DNA of 64,000 bases from Atrichornis clamosus (lineage: Eukaryota; Chordata; Aves; Passeriformes; Menuridae), in NCBI GenBank assembly GCA_013400975.1, contig WBMZ01012792.1, positions 1 to 64,000 on the forward strand. Reading direction: 5' to 3'. Position numbers and translations under genes: made by a program. Positions 48,166 through 61,853 of this stretch are shown piece after piece; positions within the stretch are counted from its first letter, which is position 1, and each line of letters begins with the position of its first letter. The notes beneath the pieces are model-generated. The model made no database searches and was not told the origin of the DNA. It saw only the letters and a list, made by a program, of their open reading frames with translations.

Positions 48166-50560
48166 GGAAGCTCTTTATGGACTGTTAAGAATTTAGAAAG
48201 AAAACTCAGCCATTGTCAGAGGCTTAAAGAATTAAAATAGTATAATTCAGAAATTATGTTACTATATGCAGTAAGTTTAATCTAGAACACTTGTAGAGTT
48301 ATCCTGTTGTAATCAAAGATTTCTTACAAACTCACTTTGAAAACTTCATATCTAGAAAGATTTGATTTGATAGGTTGCCTATCTATGAACACACTAAATA
48401 AAATTAGCTAAATGAAGATACGAAACCATGTGACACATACGTAGAATTATCATCTATTTGGTTGAAGAACAGAGGTAGTTTAGTTATAACTTATAAATGA
48501 AACCCTGGAACTGGTGAAGCTATTGACAAAAATCCCTGTTGTCAATATGTCCAGAATATGTCCAGAATAGAGATAAATAAGAAACAAATCTTAGCTCAAT
48601 GGCTAAAAAAATCCATTTGGATAACCGTTCTTTAAGAAAAGTTGCCCAAAAAATCCTCCATTTTAATGCAAAAAAAATAAAGTTGACATAAATTACAAGC
48701 TGGGGCTCACCTGCTTTTCCGCTAAAACTTTTTTTCTCACCTACAATTTAAATTCAATGTAGACATTTTTACATCGTGCATATTTTTGGTGAAAAGTGGA
48801 ATTTTTGACTTAAGAACAGATTGTCTATTAGATCTGATTGGTTCAGTTTGCCTAGTACAAAAATGATCTAAATGTAATAATTGATCATGGATTCTTAAGA
48901 AAAAAAACAATTGATCTTTCAGCAACAAAAACAGTAGCCCAGGTATTAAGTTTGCCAAAAATTCTGCTTGTTGCTTGTCAATACTGACACACATATTTCC
49001 CATTAAAAGTTTATTATAATAAGCACAAAGCTTAGTTCTGTCCACTGGGGGGAGTGGAGAAAAATGCATATGCAACACAGTCCATGCTGTCATGTCTATA
49101 AGGGAGTGCTTTAGGTGACGCAAAATTTCCCAGACATCCCATTCATTAAAATTTCTGCAAAAACTATTCTGCCTACAGAACGTGTATATCAGACAAAACT
49201 GAATTTCAAAGTCAAGAGAGTTCCACTGCAAAAACAACTAATACCTTACATTTGCCCTCAATTACCTGGTGACACCATCAGTTCAACTCCAGCAGGTGCA
49301 TATGAACAAATGGGAACACAAGACTTTTCTTAATGAGATCCTAACAAGATATGGGTCCTAATGTGATATGACAAAACTTTATGGAGAAGTCCCATGAAAT
49401 TTAATAGAATGAAGCCAGCAGTAGGTTGTATGGAATTTTAATGAAGTGTCAGGATCTGCTCTCATTAAAATTAGCAGAAAAACTATTCTATATTTCAGAA
49501 TGTGTTTTAAAGGGCTACAGAATTTCTGAAGAATCATAACCAATGTTCATCCTTATAAGTATCTTACAGACCTTGACAACTGGGATAATATTGTACTTAT
49601 TCTTTAAATGGCTAAAATTTGGAGAAAATATCTATTTTGTTAATTATATTTTAGAGGATTTTTTCTTAAGTCATAACTTTACCAGGCCTAATTTCCTAAT
49701 AGGTCACTGCTTTTGCAAATGCATTAGAGTTGAAAAGATAAAATTTACTTAACTCCTAAGTTTTATCTTCAAGATACATTCACGAGATTAATTTACTCTT
49801 TAGCTATTTGTTTTCTTAAAGAAGGAAAATAGAGATAGTAAGCCCATTTTCACTGCTAGAGGGAATTTCTGGAAAGTGAAGCCTCATGATTTTAAGTCAG
49901 AGTTACATGCTGTTAGTGACATATGCAGTGCTGACAAACTGAAACACTGAAAGAGGTCATCCCACCATCCTTATTTTTTTTTATGTAAGACCAACAGACA
50001 CCATAATATAAAGCATCATTGTTACACTGTAACAATAAAAATTTCTGCCTCAGAAGAGCAGCTTGTCTTTTCTGATATACCTTGTTAAACAAGACTGAAC
50101 ATAAACTAAATAAACTAAATGAGATACAATGACAGAGTAAGTAATAACTGAGGGAAAGAAACCAGTTTTCTCTAACTAACCCTATTTTAAAATGTGTTGA
50201 AATTTAAGTTGGAAACTGAGACTACTCTTAGGAGAGAAAGTCTTCATTCCATATGGTCATAGTGCAGGAAGGGGCAGCTGTACCATGAGGGGCACAGGCC
50301 AAGAGCTGAGGGTGACCCCACACAGTCTATTCTTCAAAACGGAGTAGTGCTCCTGAGGTGAGATTTTTTTCCCCTTTTTAGTACACCAGTATTAGACTGA
50401 AAGAGCATTTAAGGATTGCAGGGCTCTGTAGGAGGCCTTTGTCGCATTTGGCACAACACTCGAGTGAAAAAGTACATTAAAATAAGTGAAACCAAAAATT
50501 GCAGTAAGCATCTTCACTGCAGCTGTCTGTAACCTCCCGTATACTCCAGGCAATAATGAC
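48166..50560. other. Single-copy AT-rich sequence, no gene recognised
   Basis: Unique sequence. The minus strand holds a 166-codon open frame (49237-48737), but it starts on TTG, is low in coding character and resembles no family. Confidence 0.5.
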
Positions 50561-50637
50561 TGTTACAGTTTGATATTTCTATTGCTTATAGAAGTTCCAC
50601 ACCACGGACTTCAGTGACTTCAGATTAACATTTGTGT

Positions 50638-50870
50638 GGGCGGGACAATAATCATGCTTTCGGCATTCACAAAGCACTTCTGCTCCACTTATAGCCAATC
50701 ACAAAAGCATCTCTGCGGGGTAAGCTATGGGCTACTCCTCTGATTTGAAAAGAGAAAGGGGAATTAAATCTGCATTCACAAAGTGCAGAAAATGATTAGT
50801 AGTCGTGAGTGTCTGCCTGTTTGCCTCCTTCTGTCACAGTGGGGCAAGATTCTAAGAAAAATCATCTTGC
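50638..50870 (+). promoter_or_regulatory. Putative promoter with GC box and CCAAT box
   Basis: GGGCGGG (50638-50644) and CCAAT (50695-50699) lie upstream of an ATG at 50880. CpG dinucleotides cluster around 50605-50717, in a region that is otherwise CpG-poor. The 12-mer GCATTCACAAAG occurs twice, at 50663-50674 and 50772-50783. No clear TATA box is placed. Together with the ATG and splice donor downstream, this resembles a small polymerase II promoter, but no transcript evidence is available. Confidence 0.3.
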
Positions 50871-50879
50871 TCTGCTTTG

Positions 50880-50946
50880 ATGTCTGGTGATTTCATCAGC
50901 TGTGCTGCTGCAGGAGAAACTCAGGGAGCAGAACTCGTTTCACCAG
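50880..50946 (+). CDS. Candidate first coding exon of an unrecognised small gene
   Basis: The ATG at 50880 opens 22 codons starting MSGDFISCAAAGETQGAELV, and the exon then meets a consensus donor (CACCAG followed by gtaagg at 50947). The exon would leave with one base. A terminal exon candidate at 57593 begins with two bases, so the phase agrees and would encode glycine at the junction. The frame also continues open to 51374, giving 165 codons without splicing; the extension has no recognisable domain and looks like intron read-through. The start was chosen because it is the ATG closest to the donor and downstream of the promoter-like block. The peptide has no clear signal sequence. Confidence 0.25.
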
Positions 50947-51374
50947 GTAAGGTTTCAGTCTATCTTTCATTTAAGCTCCAGGAAGTCCACCACACCCTGA
51001 TGCACAGTTCTTCAACATACCATGAGCAGCTCCAGAATACTCGTGTTCAAGCTGCCTCTGGTGCACTTTCTGTGTGCCTTTGGCTGCAGGATTCTGGATG
51101 TAGTATAGTTTTAATAAAGTTTGTTTTTTATAGCTTTCTTAGTCCATACACAGTCCAAAGTTGGGGATCAAAAGAGGCTTATGTAGATGCTCTGAGACAG
51201 CAGCTGCTAAATCATCTTTTGAAACTGGATCCATTAGTGGAGTTTTACTTGGTTATATCTATTGTTGTTCTTATTCTCCAGTTCATGACAGTCACCAGTT
51301 TCCTTCCAATTTGCTTTAGCTGTAAATACAAAACAGGAGAAAGAAAACAATCCCGCCTTTGTGACACACAGTGA

Positions 51375-51934
51375 ATTTGGCCTTGTATGTACAGTATATT
51401 TTAAACTCAATTCCCTTAGAAGCTAGCAATTAGCAGATGTCAATGCCCAGATTGCAAGTGGAAGCCAAAACAAAGACTAGAGACCTTCACACCAACAATC
51501 TGGATATTAAGTAGGAAAAGAAATATTTTCCAACCATAATACCTCTCTTTGTTTCCTAATGTAGTTGTAGCAATGAGGTTTCAATTGGAACAGCTGCGCA
51601 GAAAAATCAGATTTTTATCAATTTGGCATCTGTCTAGGAAAAATACAACATTGAGACTTAAGAGTAAAACAGGACAGGCATCTTTACAGCACCAGCTCTG
51701 TAACAAATGACACTTAAAAGGGACGTGCTTTGCATTATGGGTTAGCTGGGAATATATTGAATCCCATCATGGGATTAATTGCATGTTCTTTGCTGGAGGA
51801 ACACTTCTCTCTCAGAGAAGGGAGCCAAAACCTGAACATCACTGGGCTATGCACTGCATGATTCATTAGAAGCTGTGAGGCCTCTAAGTACTTAGTTTAA
51901 CAGCTTGTGGACTCTCATAGTGGCTGATGCCGTT
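51375..51934. other. Single-copy sequence, no feature recognised
   Basis: AT-rich unique sequence between the exon-like region and the next CR1. Confidence 0.5.
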
Positions 51935-52560
51935 AGAATCAGTGAATTGCCGAATTACTCAGATTGCAAAGGACTTTGGTAGGTCTGTAATCTAAAGTCA
52001 TGCTCAAAATAGGGTCCACATTGAATTAAGACCAGATGCCTCAGGGGTTTGTATGGTTGGATTTGGAATCCTACAACCTCTCAGGCAACCATTTTCAGTT
52101 ATTACTCTCATAATTCTTCTTCTTATATTCAGTCAAAACCTCTCCCATGTAAATTTATGACCACTGTTTCCCATTTCAGCTGTGAACCTTAGCAAAGAAG
52201 TCTTGCCTCAGCAGGCTTCTTCTCAACAACCCCCTCACAGGTACTGGGAACCTCCTGTTAGGTTCCCTGCAGTGATCCTTTTCCAGGTGGAATAAGGCCA
52301 GCTCCTTCAGCCCCTCCTCATGGCCCAAAAGTGATCCAGCCCCAGCTACCTCAGTGGCCCTCGGCTCAAACTGCTCCAGTTGATCAAGATCTTGCCAGTA
52401 TAGGGGCCCCTCCCAACTGGATGAAACATTCTGGATGCGGCCTAGAAAACACAGAGTAAAACAGAATAATTGCTCCACTCATGTCCTCACTAAGATCCCT
52501 TTAATATTGCACAGAACACTATTGGCATTTAATTCTGCCAGAGCTACATTGACCCCAATG
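51935..52560 (-). mobile_element. Old CR1 LINE, 3' end to C-terminal ORF2
   Basis: In plus-strand order: the diverged 3' end (tagaatcagtgaattgcc, aaaggactttggtaggtctg), then 'tacaacctctcaggcaacc', 'cagtcaaaacctctcccatgtaaattta', then antisense C-terminal RT (agctccttcagcccctcctca, ttgatcaagatcttgccagtatagg-ggcccctccc, tggatgcggcc). It therefore runs minus strand. It belongs to an older CR1 type (contact phrases 'catgctcaaaatagggtcc'). The edge near 52560 is gradual. Confidence 0.8.
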
Positions 52561-55500
52561 ATTTTCTACTCCCTCAGGAGCCTTGAAATGGCCTTCATGA
52601 GGACTTCCCCCACTATTATCCTGGGATGGAAATCTGTCTAGTGATAATTTGAAAAGTTCTGCAGTACAGTGTGGATCAAATTGAGAGTTAAATTTAATAT
52701 ACATAAGGGAAACAGTCCTTCCTTTCTGCAGCCTCACACATCTAGTTAATACTACATAATTATTTTAAATCTTGCTTTCCTTGAGGCCTTTGCAGGTAAT
52801 GTCTGCAAAATTTAACTCAACACCAGACCTTCCTTCCTTTCTGTTAAGATCAGGATTCTTTTCTTTTTTAAGATGTAGATTTTAAGCTTGGGAGTCTCTC
52901 TTGCCTTGGAGTATTTACATAGGTCTTTTAGGAAGAACACTAATGTTTTTGTTTTAAGAAAGAGTCAGAAAGGACAGTTATTTTTTGTTACAAATTAATA
53001 GAAAGTTTAGCCTGTCAGAAGACCTGCATTCATTTACACTTTGTATCTTCATCGGATACCCAGTTTTCAAACCTTTAGGCTTTTGGTTAAGGCAAGAATG
53101 AAGTACAGCCTCTGAAACTTATTGTGCAAATTTCTAAGATATAAGAAAGAAAAAGTTCTGGGCTCATCTGCCTGGTGGTCTCCTTCAGAGTTCCTGTGCC
53201 AACAGTACGAATATTTAAGATTTTAAAATGGCAAATATTACTTATACAAATATGACCTAATAGCTTCGAAAATGTTGTCTTTAGTATTCACAGTGATTTC
53301 TCATACAGGAGTTCCTCCAGACCATTAATTACACCTGTCAATAATTCCTGTCCTTCTATGATTGCAATGTCTCTTTTGAGATGATCTCCATACACGTGTT
53401 CTGCATATATAAAGAAAAAGTTTATTGACTGTTCTGAACTACCTATTTTGAGTTGGGAAAAAAGCACTTATCTCAGCTACACATTAATTAGGACCACACA
53501 TCTCTGTAAAAATGAGGAGTTTAAAAATACATTTCATTTTGAGAAAAAAATCACAAAAATTTTTATTTACAGTTAGGTAAAATAGTAATAATAATTCTGA
53601 TACATAAAAGTAGTACTTCAAAGCGCTACATTTACACTTCAGATAAGTTTTCAGTTAGCTGCAACATACAAGTATGAAAAGCAAATAAAAATGTGAAATA
53701 GCTCCTCTAAAATATTGCATTTCTTAGTTCTTATTTGTGTCTCCCTAGAGAGAACATAGAGTGCTTATGAAAGCATTGTCATTATTTGGTAATCTTATAT
53801 CACCATTTTGCAAAACCCTTTCTTACTTGTAATGAAAACATTAAATAAATCTTTTCAAATCATCCTGTTCTGGTTCTGTATCTTTGTGTTCCAACATTGT
53901 TTTCTAACAACTTCCCCCTAACACATGCAAGCACTTCTTCAAATTCACCTCAGTTGAACACAGCACAGCACAACAAATACAAGTTATTTTTAGAGAAATT
54001 GAGCAATTAGAAGCACATGTGTAATTGCTTGATGGAATCGTAACTGCAGGGGCAGGAAAAATATATATGTGTATATATAATATTTATATATACACTATAT
54101 ATATATATATATATATATGTTCTAAGTTGGATAAGACTGAGAAACAGGAACTTCCAACAAGGGCACAAGTCCCTTCCTGATTCAGGGAGAGCTTTTTTTT
54201 CTCCCTTGACATTAGTTAAAATTTGCAACTGCCAAACATTTTTAAAAATTCTTAAAATTGTAGTTTGAATCTAAAAAGTTAATAAGTTTGCCCATACAGA
54301 TTGTGGAACCTCCACCCATGGATATATTCTGGTCAAATGCCAAAGTTACCCCTTCTCTGAGTTGGAATTTGGACATCACTCTGATTTCCTGTGAGTCAAG
54401 ATTCCATGTAACCATTCAAATGAAGTTGATAGAAAGCTTTAAACTGATTTCAAAAGGATTTGAGTTAAGCAGTGAAAGGCAGGATAGAACCTTTCCTGAA
54501 GTGGAAAGACCACACAAACATGGTCCACATGGTACATCCATGTACTATGTTGGTTGATGCTTGGGAAGGAGAGATGGAGAATACCGTTTATCTCACGTCA
54601 ACATAAATGTGTTCTTGAGTTTTAGAAATTGTTTTTCTGCCACCAACAGTAATCTTCATGACGTCATTGTTTTCCAGCTTCTTATCATCTACCTGCCATT
54701 ATTTGGAAGAGTAAAGAAATCCCTTATTTTGTTCCTGGTACATTTACTGATTCAGTAACATGTAGATTTGGTTTTATCTAAAATTGTCCTTTGCAGTCAG
54801 TGGCTCTGAAGACATTGTTTCTTTGGCATTGAATTGAAAATTAAATCAGAAATAGAACAGAGATATGCTTGATGTGAGGGATAACTGCAGATATAGAACA
54901 TGAAAACCCCTAAAAGTGTAATTCACAAGTGGAATGCAGCTTTGGAATATCTGCAAGTATTCTAGCCATTTCATCATATATTCTCATTTTTCTTTCTCTC
55001 ATTAATGCTAGTAGCAACTTTCTGATATTCCTCTCTGTACAACAAAAAGGTAATTATATGTGTTATTGGCAGGGTACTACCTGTGGCAATTAATTTAGAC
55101 TGTCTAGAGATTTATGAGTGTTGTCTCTTTGTGCACAGAGTAACGATGCACATAAAATCTTAACTGATTAAATCAAATAGGCTAGATAGTTTTAATTCAG
55201 CAAGAATATTTCATAATATTTAAAGTAGATCTGAGTTCTGAATGAGTTTAGAAGTTCTCTGAATAGTGTATGAATTTAAGAAATGGAAAAAGAATAAAGG
55301 AAAAAGAAAAGAGTCATGGCAGTGTAATTCAATATGAGAGCTTGTCCAGGTATTCCAGGATTAGATTGCAGTATAGAGGAAAGGAAAAAAGATACGTCAG
55401 CAATATTTTAAATAATGCATCAGAAAGCACTGCCCTTCTCTGACAATGTTACTGACTAACTGTGACTTTGCATCTGGCGTCAAGGCAATGCTACAAATAT

Positions 55501-57492
55501 GTAAATAAATGTACTTGGAAAAGTGTATGAGCAAAGAATTTATCTGGAAATTCTTTTTCACTAAAGCAATTGTGTTTTCATATGACCAGAAAAGAAAAAC
55601 AAAAAAAAAAGGTTTTGTGGTTTGAAATAGGTTTACAAGTGTATAGGCATCTATATGAAAAACTATTGTCCACAGAAAGCTATTGACCAAACCACAGAAA
55701 CGGGGCCTCTAATATCTTTAAACACTCACTTTCTCCTCTAAAATCTTAATGTAGACCAGTATCCAGAACTACAAAAGTGCAAATTAAATCCATCAACTAT
55801 ATTACTGAAGACTTCATTACTGAAATCTCCCTGTTAAGGATTAGAGCTGAGGTTTTTAGGATATACCTTCTACACATTGATGGGTTTCCTCCTAAATGCA
55901 GGTTTAGGTCCTATTTTAAAAAATATGTACAAACAGCAAAAGTGTCATCATGCTTTATGTCTATTCTTTGTTCCCTCCTGTTTAATACTGGGAGGTCAGA
56001 GTGATTTCAGAGGTCTTAATGAAAGCTTCAATGCTCTGTGGTATCTAAGAAAATTCTAGCCTTGTTTGCCCATATTAATAATATGAATGAACCACTGAAC
56101 AGAGGGATTTTTTTTTAATTAGAATGTGTGGGAAGGAAGACACCCTCATCTCTTCTGTAGAAACTGGGCCACTGTGTAGAAAGCAGCACAAAGTTCAATG
56201 TCTTCTCTATCTGAAGGGATATAAACTCTCACCCTCTAGGTAACTCATGGAAAGGCCTCTTCATGGTAAAGTCACTGTGTACAAAATAGTTACACTGACC
56301 TGTGAAAGGAAACCATAATAAGAAGATTATTAGGCCTGCCATTTAGACATTACACCTGAGGAGCAGGAGAAGGGGAGAGGATAAGAACCTGCTTAGATTG
56401 TAAGTTCCCAATGGCTCAAGGGTTAGCCAATCAAACCATTGCTATCTGCATCATGAGCAGTGATAGAAATTCAGCAAATGAAAAATCAAGGTGACAAACT
56501 GAGCTCAATGCTGAAAGATCTATTTTTTCTGAGAAATTTTATAATTTTGAGTTCATAGTTTTCTTGAAGAAGCATAATAGGCAGAAACATGACAGGAAAA
56601 TTCAAAAATCTATTTATGAAACATATTTTGCATCTTGGGGTTTTTTTAATCACCTGTGACAATTTTTTCCAGATGACTTTGTCTAAATGAACTTTTAGAA
56701 AGAAAATATAGCTTCTCTCCTGAGCCAAGGAAATGAATTTAAATCAAAGTCTCAAGAAAAAAATGGAAAAGAATATTAGAATTTGAGCTATATTTTCTCA
56801 TTTTTCTCCAGCACTTAACATTGTCTGTTACAGATTTGTCCAGGGAAGATAACACAAATCTTTTTCCAGATCCTACATTGGCTCTCTGAAGAAGGTGGCA
56901 ATGAATCTATTCCACTGCCTGTCTACAGAATAGCTTGGTCTTTTTTATATGGGCCATTTTTGTCTTATTCATTTCCTCTTATTTTCTTCAGTTTTCACTT
57001 GTCTTGATTCAAGATCTTGGGAGGCCTTCTGGTTTCTAGGTACTCCACTTCAGTAAACATTTATGAATTATATATAGATAAGAAATCCTCCTAGCATATG
57101 TATTATTTTCTTTTATAATGATAGATATTGTGAATCAACATCATTGATCACTGATGTGACTCTCTTATGCTTAGTTTTAGAAAGACTTTTGGTGATTCAA
57201 AGCAGCTGCATTGCAGAGTAAATCTAGACTTTAAAGTAGAAAACAGTGCTATGGCAACATATTCAGTATTAGTGAAATGCCAGTACATACAGCATATGGG
57301 ACATACGATGCAGCTGCTTTGCAGTTGGACTGGACTCACAAGTATTAATTTGTTTTCAAAATTCCAGTCTTTGTTTTGTATCCATATGGTTATTATGATC
57401 TGTCTCTGAAAGCCTTAACATTGTGATAGCATTAAATTCAAATTTATTTATATTTTAAAATCAACAAAGTTAACATTTAATGAGGAATATTT
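52561..57492. other. Single-copy AT-rich sequence with one AT microsatellite
   Basis: No gene recognised. The open frames here are short and AT-biased. An AT tract lies at 54059-54118. Confidence 0.5.
54059..54118. repeat. (TA)n-type microsatellite
   Basis: The longest pure run is near 54096-54118. Interrupted TA and TG units precede it. Confidence 0.95.
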
Positions 57493-57592
57493 GTGAAAGT
57501 ATCCTTCAATAATTCATCATGCAATCACAGAGTATGCATAACATTTGCACATAATTTGTGCAAATATTGCTTTATTTTTTCTGCTTTTACAG

Positions 57593-57687
57593 GCAAGGAA
57601 CATTATCGGGACACAATAACTCAGAAATCTGGAAGAAATGTACTAATATTTACAGACAATAAAGGAAAGATACTCTGTAAACCATAA
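57593..57687 (+). CDS. Candidate terminal coding exon of an unrecognised small gene
   Basis: A strong acceptor (gctttattttttctgcttttacag, with the AG at 57591-57592) precedes 95 bases. After two entry bases there are 30 codons beginning KEHYRDTITQKSGRN and ending GKILCKP, and then TAA at 57685-57687. An AATAAA lies at 58096-58101, about 410 bases downstream, giving a plausible 3' UTR. The phase matches the first-exon candidate at 50880-50946. The peptide is hydrophilic and basic; I do not recognise it. The alternative is a chance acceptor in AT-rich DNA. Confidence 0.25.
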
Positions 57688-60600
57688 ACACTGTAGACCA
57701 TATTTATTGTGTGCCGACCTATTACTCTTTTATTTGTGCCAATAATATGTTTCAAAAGTGATTTTAACTTTCCAAGGAGCAGGAGGGAAATCTTTCAACA
57801 GTCCTACGGCATGTGAATGTAAACAACTGGGATTTTATTCAGTGTTTCTAAGAGTGATTTTCCTGTAAGCAAGGTTAACCTTTCTTATGTTTTTCAAAAG
57901 TAAAAGGCATAAAAGTGCAGGCTAATATGCGAATTAGCTCTAGGTTTTATAATGTTTATATGCCAGAGAACAGAAGATAATTTGATATATTTCCTACCTA
58001 TAATTTTTACGGACTAGTATTGTATTTGAATTAGATATTATTTAAATTTTATTGACTAGGCAAGCACCAAGATTGATGGTAATTCCTCAAAGTGTAATAA
58101 ATACACTTACCATTATGACGATTGATATTTAAAACATACAGCTATATGGACTCTGCAGCTAGACAGAGCTCACAGAAGGAGCAGGTGACACTCAGCTGAC
58201 AAACCTGGAGACTGGCTCCAGGCATGATGTTGGTCGTGTGCTGTAACCCAGGCAATCCCTATTTCTCTTAAATAAAATGAGTGGGAAAAACATGATAGAA
58301 GCCAAAATCTAATGTGGCTAAAAGGCAAAGAGAGTGTCAGCAGTGCTACAGGCAAAGGCAAAACAACAATATTTGAAGAGGAAATTTATAATGCCTGGTT
58401 CACTTCCAAGTTTATAATCTATATCAATCTGCAATCAATCATAGACTTGTTTTGGATACCTACCTTACCAAATTTTGCAGGATTTAAAGTTCTGTATTTT
58501 TTTAATATACAACTGAAGGAGTAAACTGCATCTGTACCTTTCATCTGTATTCAGTGTTTTGTTCTTACTATGCCAGAATTCAATTTCCTATGTCTCAAGA
58601 TAATGAAATGCAAGTCTCTCATCACACAAAATGTTCTTAGCTTACTGCTCAAGAAATGAGTGTACTGGATGTACTGAGATGGAAGCATCTACAGACCCAT
58701 CTGCTGAGACATCCATTGTGCATAAAGAGAAGTGAAGAATCAGTAATTAAGAAAGATATAAAAACCTAGATAATAAACAAAGTATTTAGGAGGAAGAAGA
58801 GTCTTGTATTTGAGTCCAGGAATGGACATATGTTTAAAGCCCTTTTTTCCTCCATTGAGATGCAGAGACCTTCTGGCTGTAATATTTGTGAGGGGGGAAA
58901 AAAATAACTTCTGGTAGAACTGAATAAGAGTTAGAATCAACAGAAGACACAATTTTGAGACAAAACTCTCTAGCTGACATCTCCTTTTCAGCTTCCTACC
59001 CATATTACTCAACATGATTTTCTTGAGATAATTTTTTCTTGATATATGCTATAGTTAAACAAAAGATTTACAGCGATAGAGTATGAAAAAACAGCACAAT
59101 AACCTCCAGATTTACAATGTGATGAGACCTTGCAAGACGTTTTACTAAATTTTACTTTTTCCATCTGCATTTCCTACATAACGCTACAATAGTCACACCA
59201 TTTGATCCAGTGCTATGTGTGTTACACAATTGGGAAAGAACCAGACAGATCTTTTCACCCGTAAGTCCAAGAGAGCAGACTCGTGTAGTAAGTTTATGGA
59301 ACTTACTCCTGATCTGATGTTTCTGGCAACCTACACAATGCAGGAAAATGATGTACTTCTAAATCACTAGCCTCAAAAACTTTTTTTTGTTTTTCCCTGT
59401 ATCTAAGTGATTTTTCTAACTGTGATGATTAGGTTTGAATTTGTTTTTGGGCCACTTACCAATGCAGAGTCCAAGACTTTTCCTCAAGTTTCTTATGGCT
59501 TCAAGAAGATCCATTGACCCCAGCTATAAGAGACATCAGCACACCCTAAAGCTAAGCCCAGGGTATGCTCCAAAGTACTTACTACCACTACAACAGGCCT
59601 GTCATTTTCCAAAGGGTCATGAGTCTGCTCTTCATTTCTTCCCGTCTTGAATGTCATCTACTGTGGTAGTAGGTCAGTACAGATTTCTAAATTATGTTCT
59701 TCAGAATGAGAGGTGGGCTATTAGATTCACTTTGAAGAAGTATATGACTTTTCTCACAAAGTCCTTCACTAGTTTAATAACAATGACTGAAAGACCTGCT
59801 CAGATTTTTTTCTCCAGTATTCAATCTTTTTATTCCATTATTTTTTAAGTCAGCAAGAGACAGTAACTCTTCTTCTTCTTCTGCTACAATTGCTTAAAAT
59901 TCAGTACTGCTTTTGAGACTTTTATCTGACCTTCATGCTAGAAAGTGACTTAGAGTTATAAAAGTTCTGGAGTCTTCTTTATTTCTAAGTCTATATTATT
60001 TTCGGAAAAACTGAAGAAATTATGAAGAAAGAAATAGATTATTTGCAATGACATGCACCCAGATATTCCATGAGTCCATGGCTTTGACTTAACTATGGAT
60101 TATCTATCTTCCTTGTCCTTATGCATAGTTATACATAAAGTCAGGTATATGAATAAAATACAATACAAATTTGTTTATTTTCTACTGAAATATTTATTCT
60201 CTCCAAACTCATTAGTTTAAGGCTTTTTCCTTCAATTCCTTTTATTTATATTCCACACCTATGCTACTTAATCTTTTTTCCTCCTCTCCACTGATTTGTC
60301 ACGCAACTATAAATGTGTTTCAGCAAGTGCCCAAAACACATGAAAATCAGACTCTTGTCTTTATGTGGGGGTGTAGCAGCTGAAAATAGAAAAGCTGTAG
60401 AAGAACTGCTCGCCATACACTGCCAGCACAACCTGACATTTTTTTAAGAATCATCCTTCATTCAAGTGCTATTGACTTTAATTTATCTCCAATATTTGTC
60501 CTGAGACTTGTAATACAGTAAATCACTTTAATAAAAAGAATGCATCATTTTTTCCTAACTTCTTCAAATCCATTAAACCACCTCTACCATGATATAATTT

Positions 60601-61851
60601 TCCAGGGACTTTGTACAAATCAGCTTTCTATAATGTCAATTCCTTCATTTACCTTTGATAAATGATTTTTCATTGTATATATACACTGTATCTTTGCTTA
60701 GCAAGAGAGCTTGGGTACATGCTACTCCTACTGTAATTTCTGACATTGCTCATATTTTGCACCTTAGAGTGAATGTAATAGAAAAAGCAAAAGGTAAAAT
60801 ACAGTAGATTTATGCCAAGGTCATGCCTATTGCAGTTCTGAAAGAAACAGAAAAGAAACAATGCTGGATTTAATGTGTATTTATGATGCACAAATAAAGT
60901 GTGAACAGTCAAATTTATAAAACCTAAGGGTAACATTTACACACTGTCTCTCTGCTTCCTGTCGTCTGCCCTAAACATACCTCAGCACTGATCATGTAGG
61001 GTAGCAAAAATTTTGGCATATTGAACCAAAGGCAACCTGGTTCAGTATCTTTCCTTATGCTTTCTCTGAATCTTTCCTGAGCACTATCTATTAGTCATCA
61101 CTTTAAAAACAGGGGGGAGTTTTCTGTCTTCAGTAGTAACATCAGATCAACTAACTGAGGGCTAAAGATCTTGCCTATTTTGAGATATGTCTTGATACTA
61201 GACTTTGACAGTATTCTTCCACATCTTTGCATTCTGAGAGGGAAATGATTTAATATTAGATAAATTTGAGTGGAGTAACACATTTCAAACTTTCAAGTGA
61301 ATATTGAAGGTGGAAGACTGAGTGTTTGATTGCAGACTAAAACTACGGGCAGATGGTCAAGCAAATCTATGTTCCTTGCAGTGGTAAGAAAACTGATATT
61401 TGTAGGAGCAAGCACTCTCTGCTCATGCAGCACAGCAGATGTCTGCCCTCTCCTGCTCCTTCAGCAACAGGTCTGTGCACCAGCTGTTCAGAGGTCCTGA
61501 TGAAGCACTGAAGTGAGGAGAGAGATGATTCCTGTGTGTGCCTGGCTTCAGACAAAATCAAATCTATAATAGAGATTCTAAATGCATCAAATACACGATA
61601 TTATAGATACACCATATTACTTAATTTTAAATTATGTGAGCAATGCCTCTTTATTATTTATAGCAAGGTGCCTTAAGTAAGAATGTTTTTAAGAAGATTA
61701 GAATAAACCTGGAGTATTACATTTCACATAGATATGAAATATGCTGATCACTTGCTTTTCACACTTGCTTTTTTTTTTTAACAAATACATTCTACCCAAT
61801 TTTTTAAATGAAACATAGGGGATGTCAGTTTAAGAACAGACATGTTTGCTT
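57688..61851. other. Single-copy AT-rich sequence, no gene recognised
   Basis: Unique sequence beyond the possible 3' UTR and its AATAAA at 58096. Open frames here are AT-biased and unrecognised. Confidence 0.5.
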
Positions 61852-61853
61852 TT

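Noticed and set aside
48737..49237. 166-codon open frame on the minus strand, the longest in the window
   Set aside because: It begins on TTG rather than ATG, has no promoter or splice context, and its composition and lack of any recognisable motif fit a chance run. One or so frames of this length is expected in 64 kb of AT-rich DNA.
50947..51374. Extension of the 165-codon frame beyond the donor at 50946
   Set aside because: It looks like intron read-through. The peptide shows no domain, and the consensus donor lies inside the frame.
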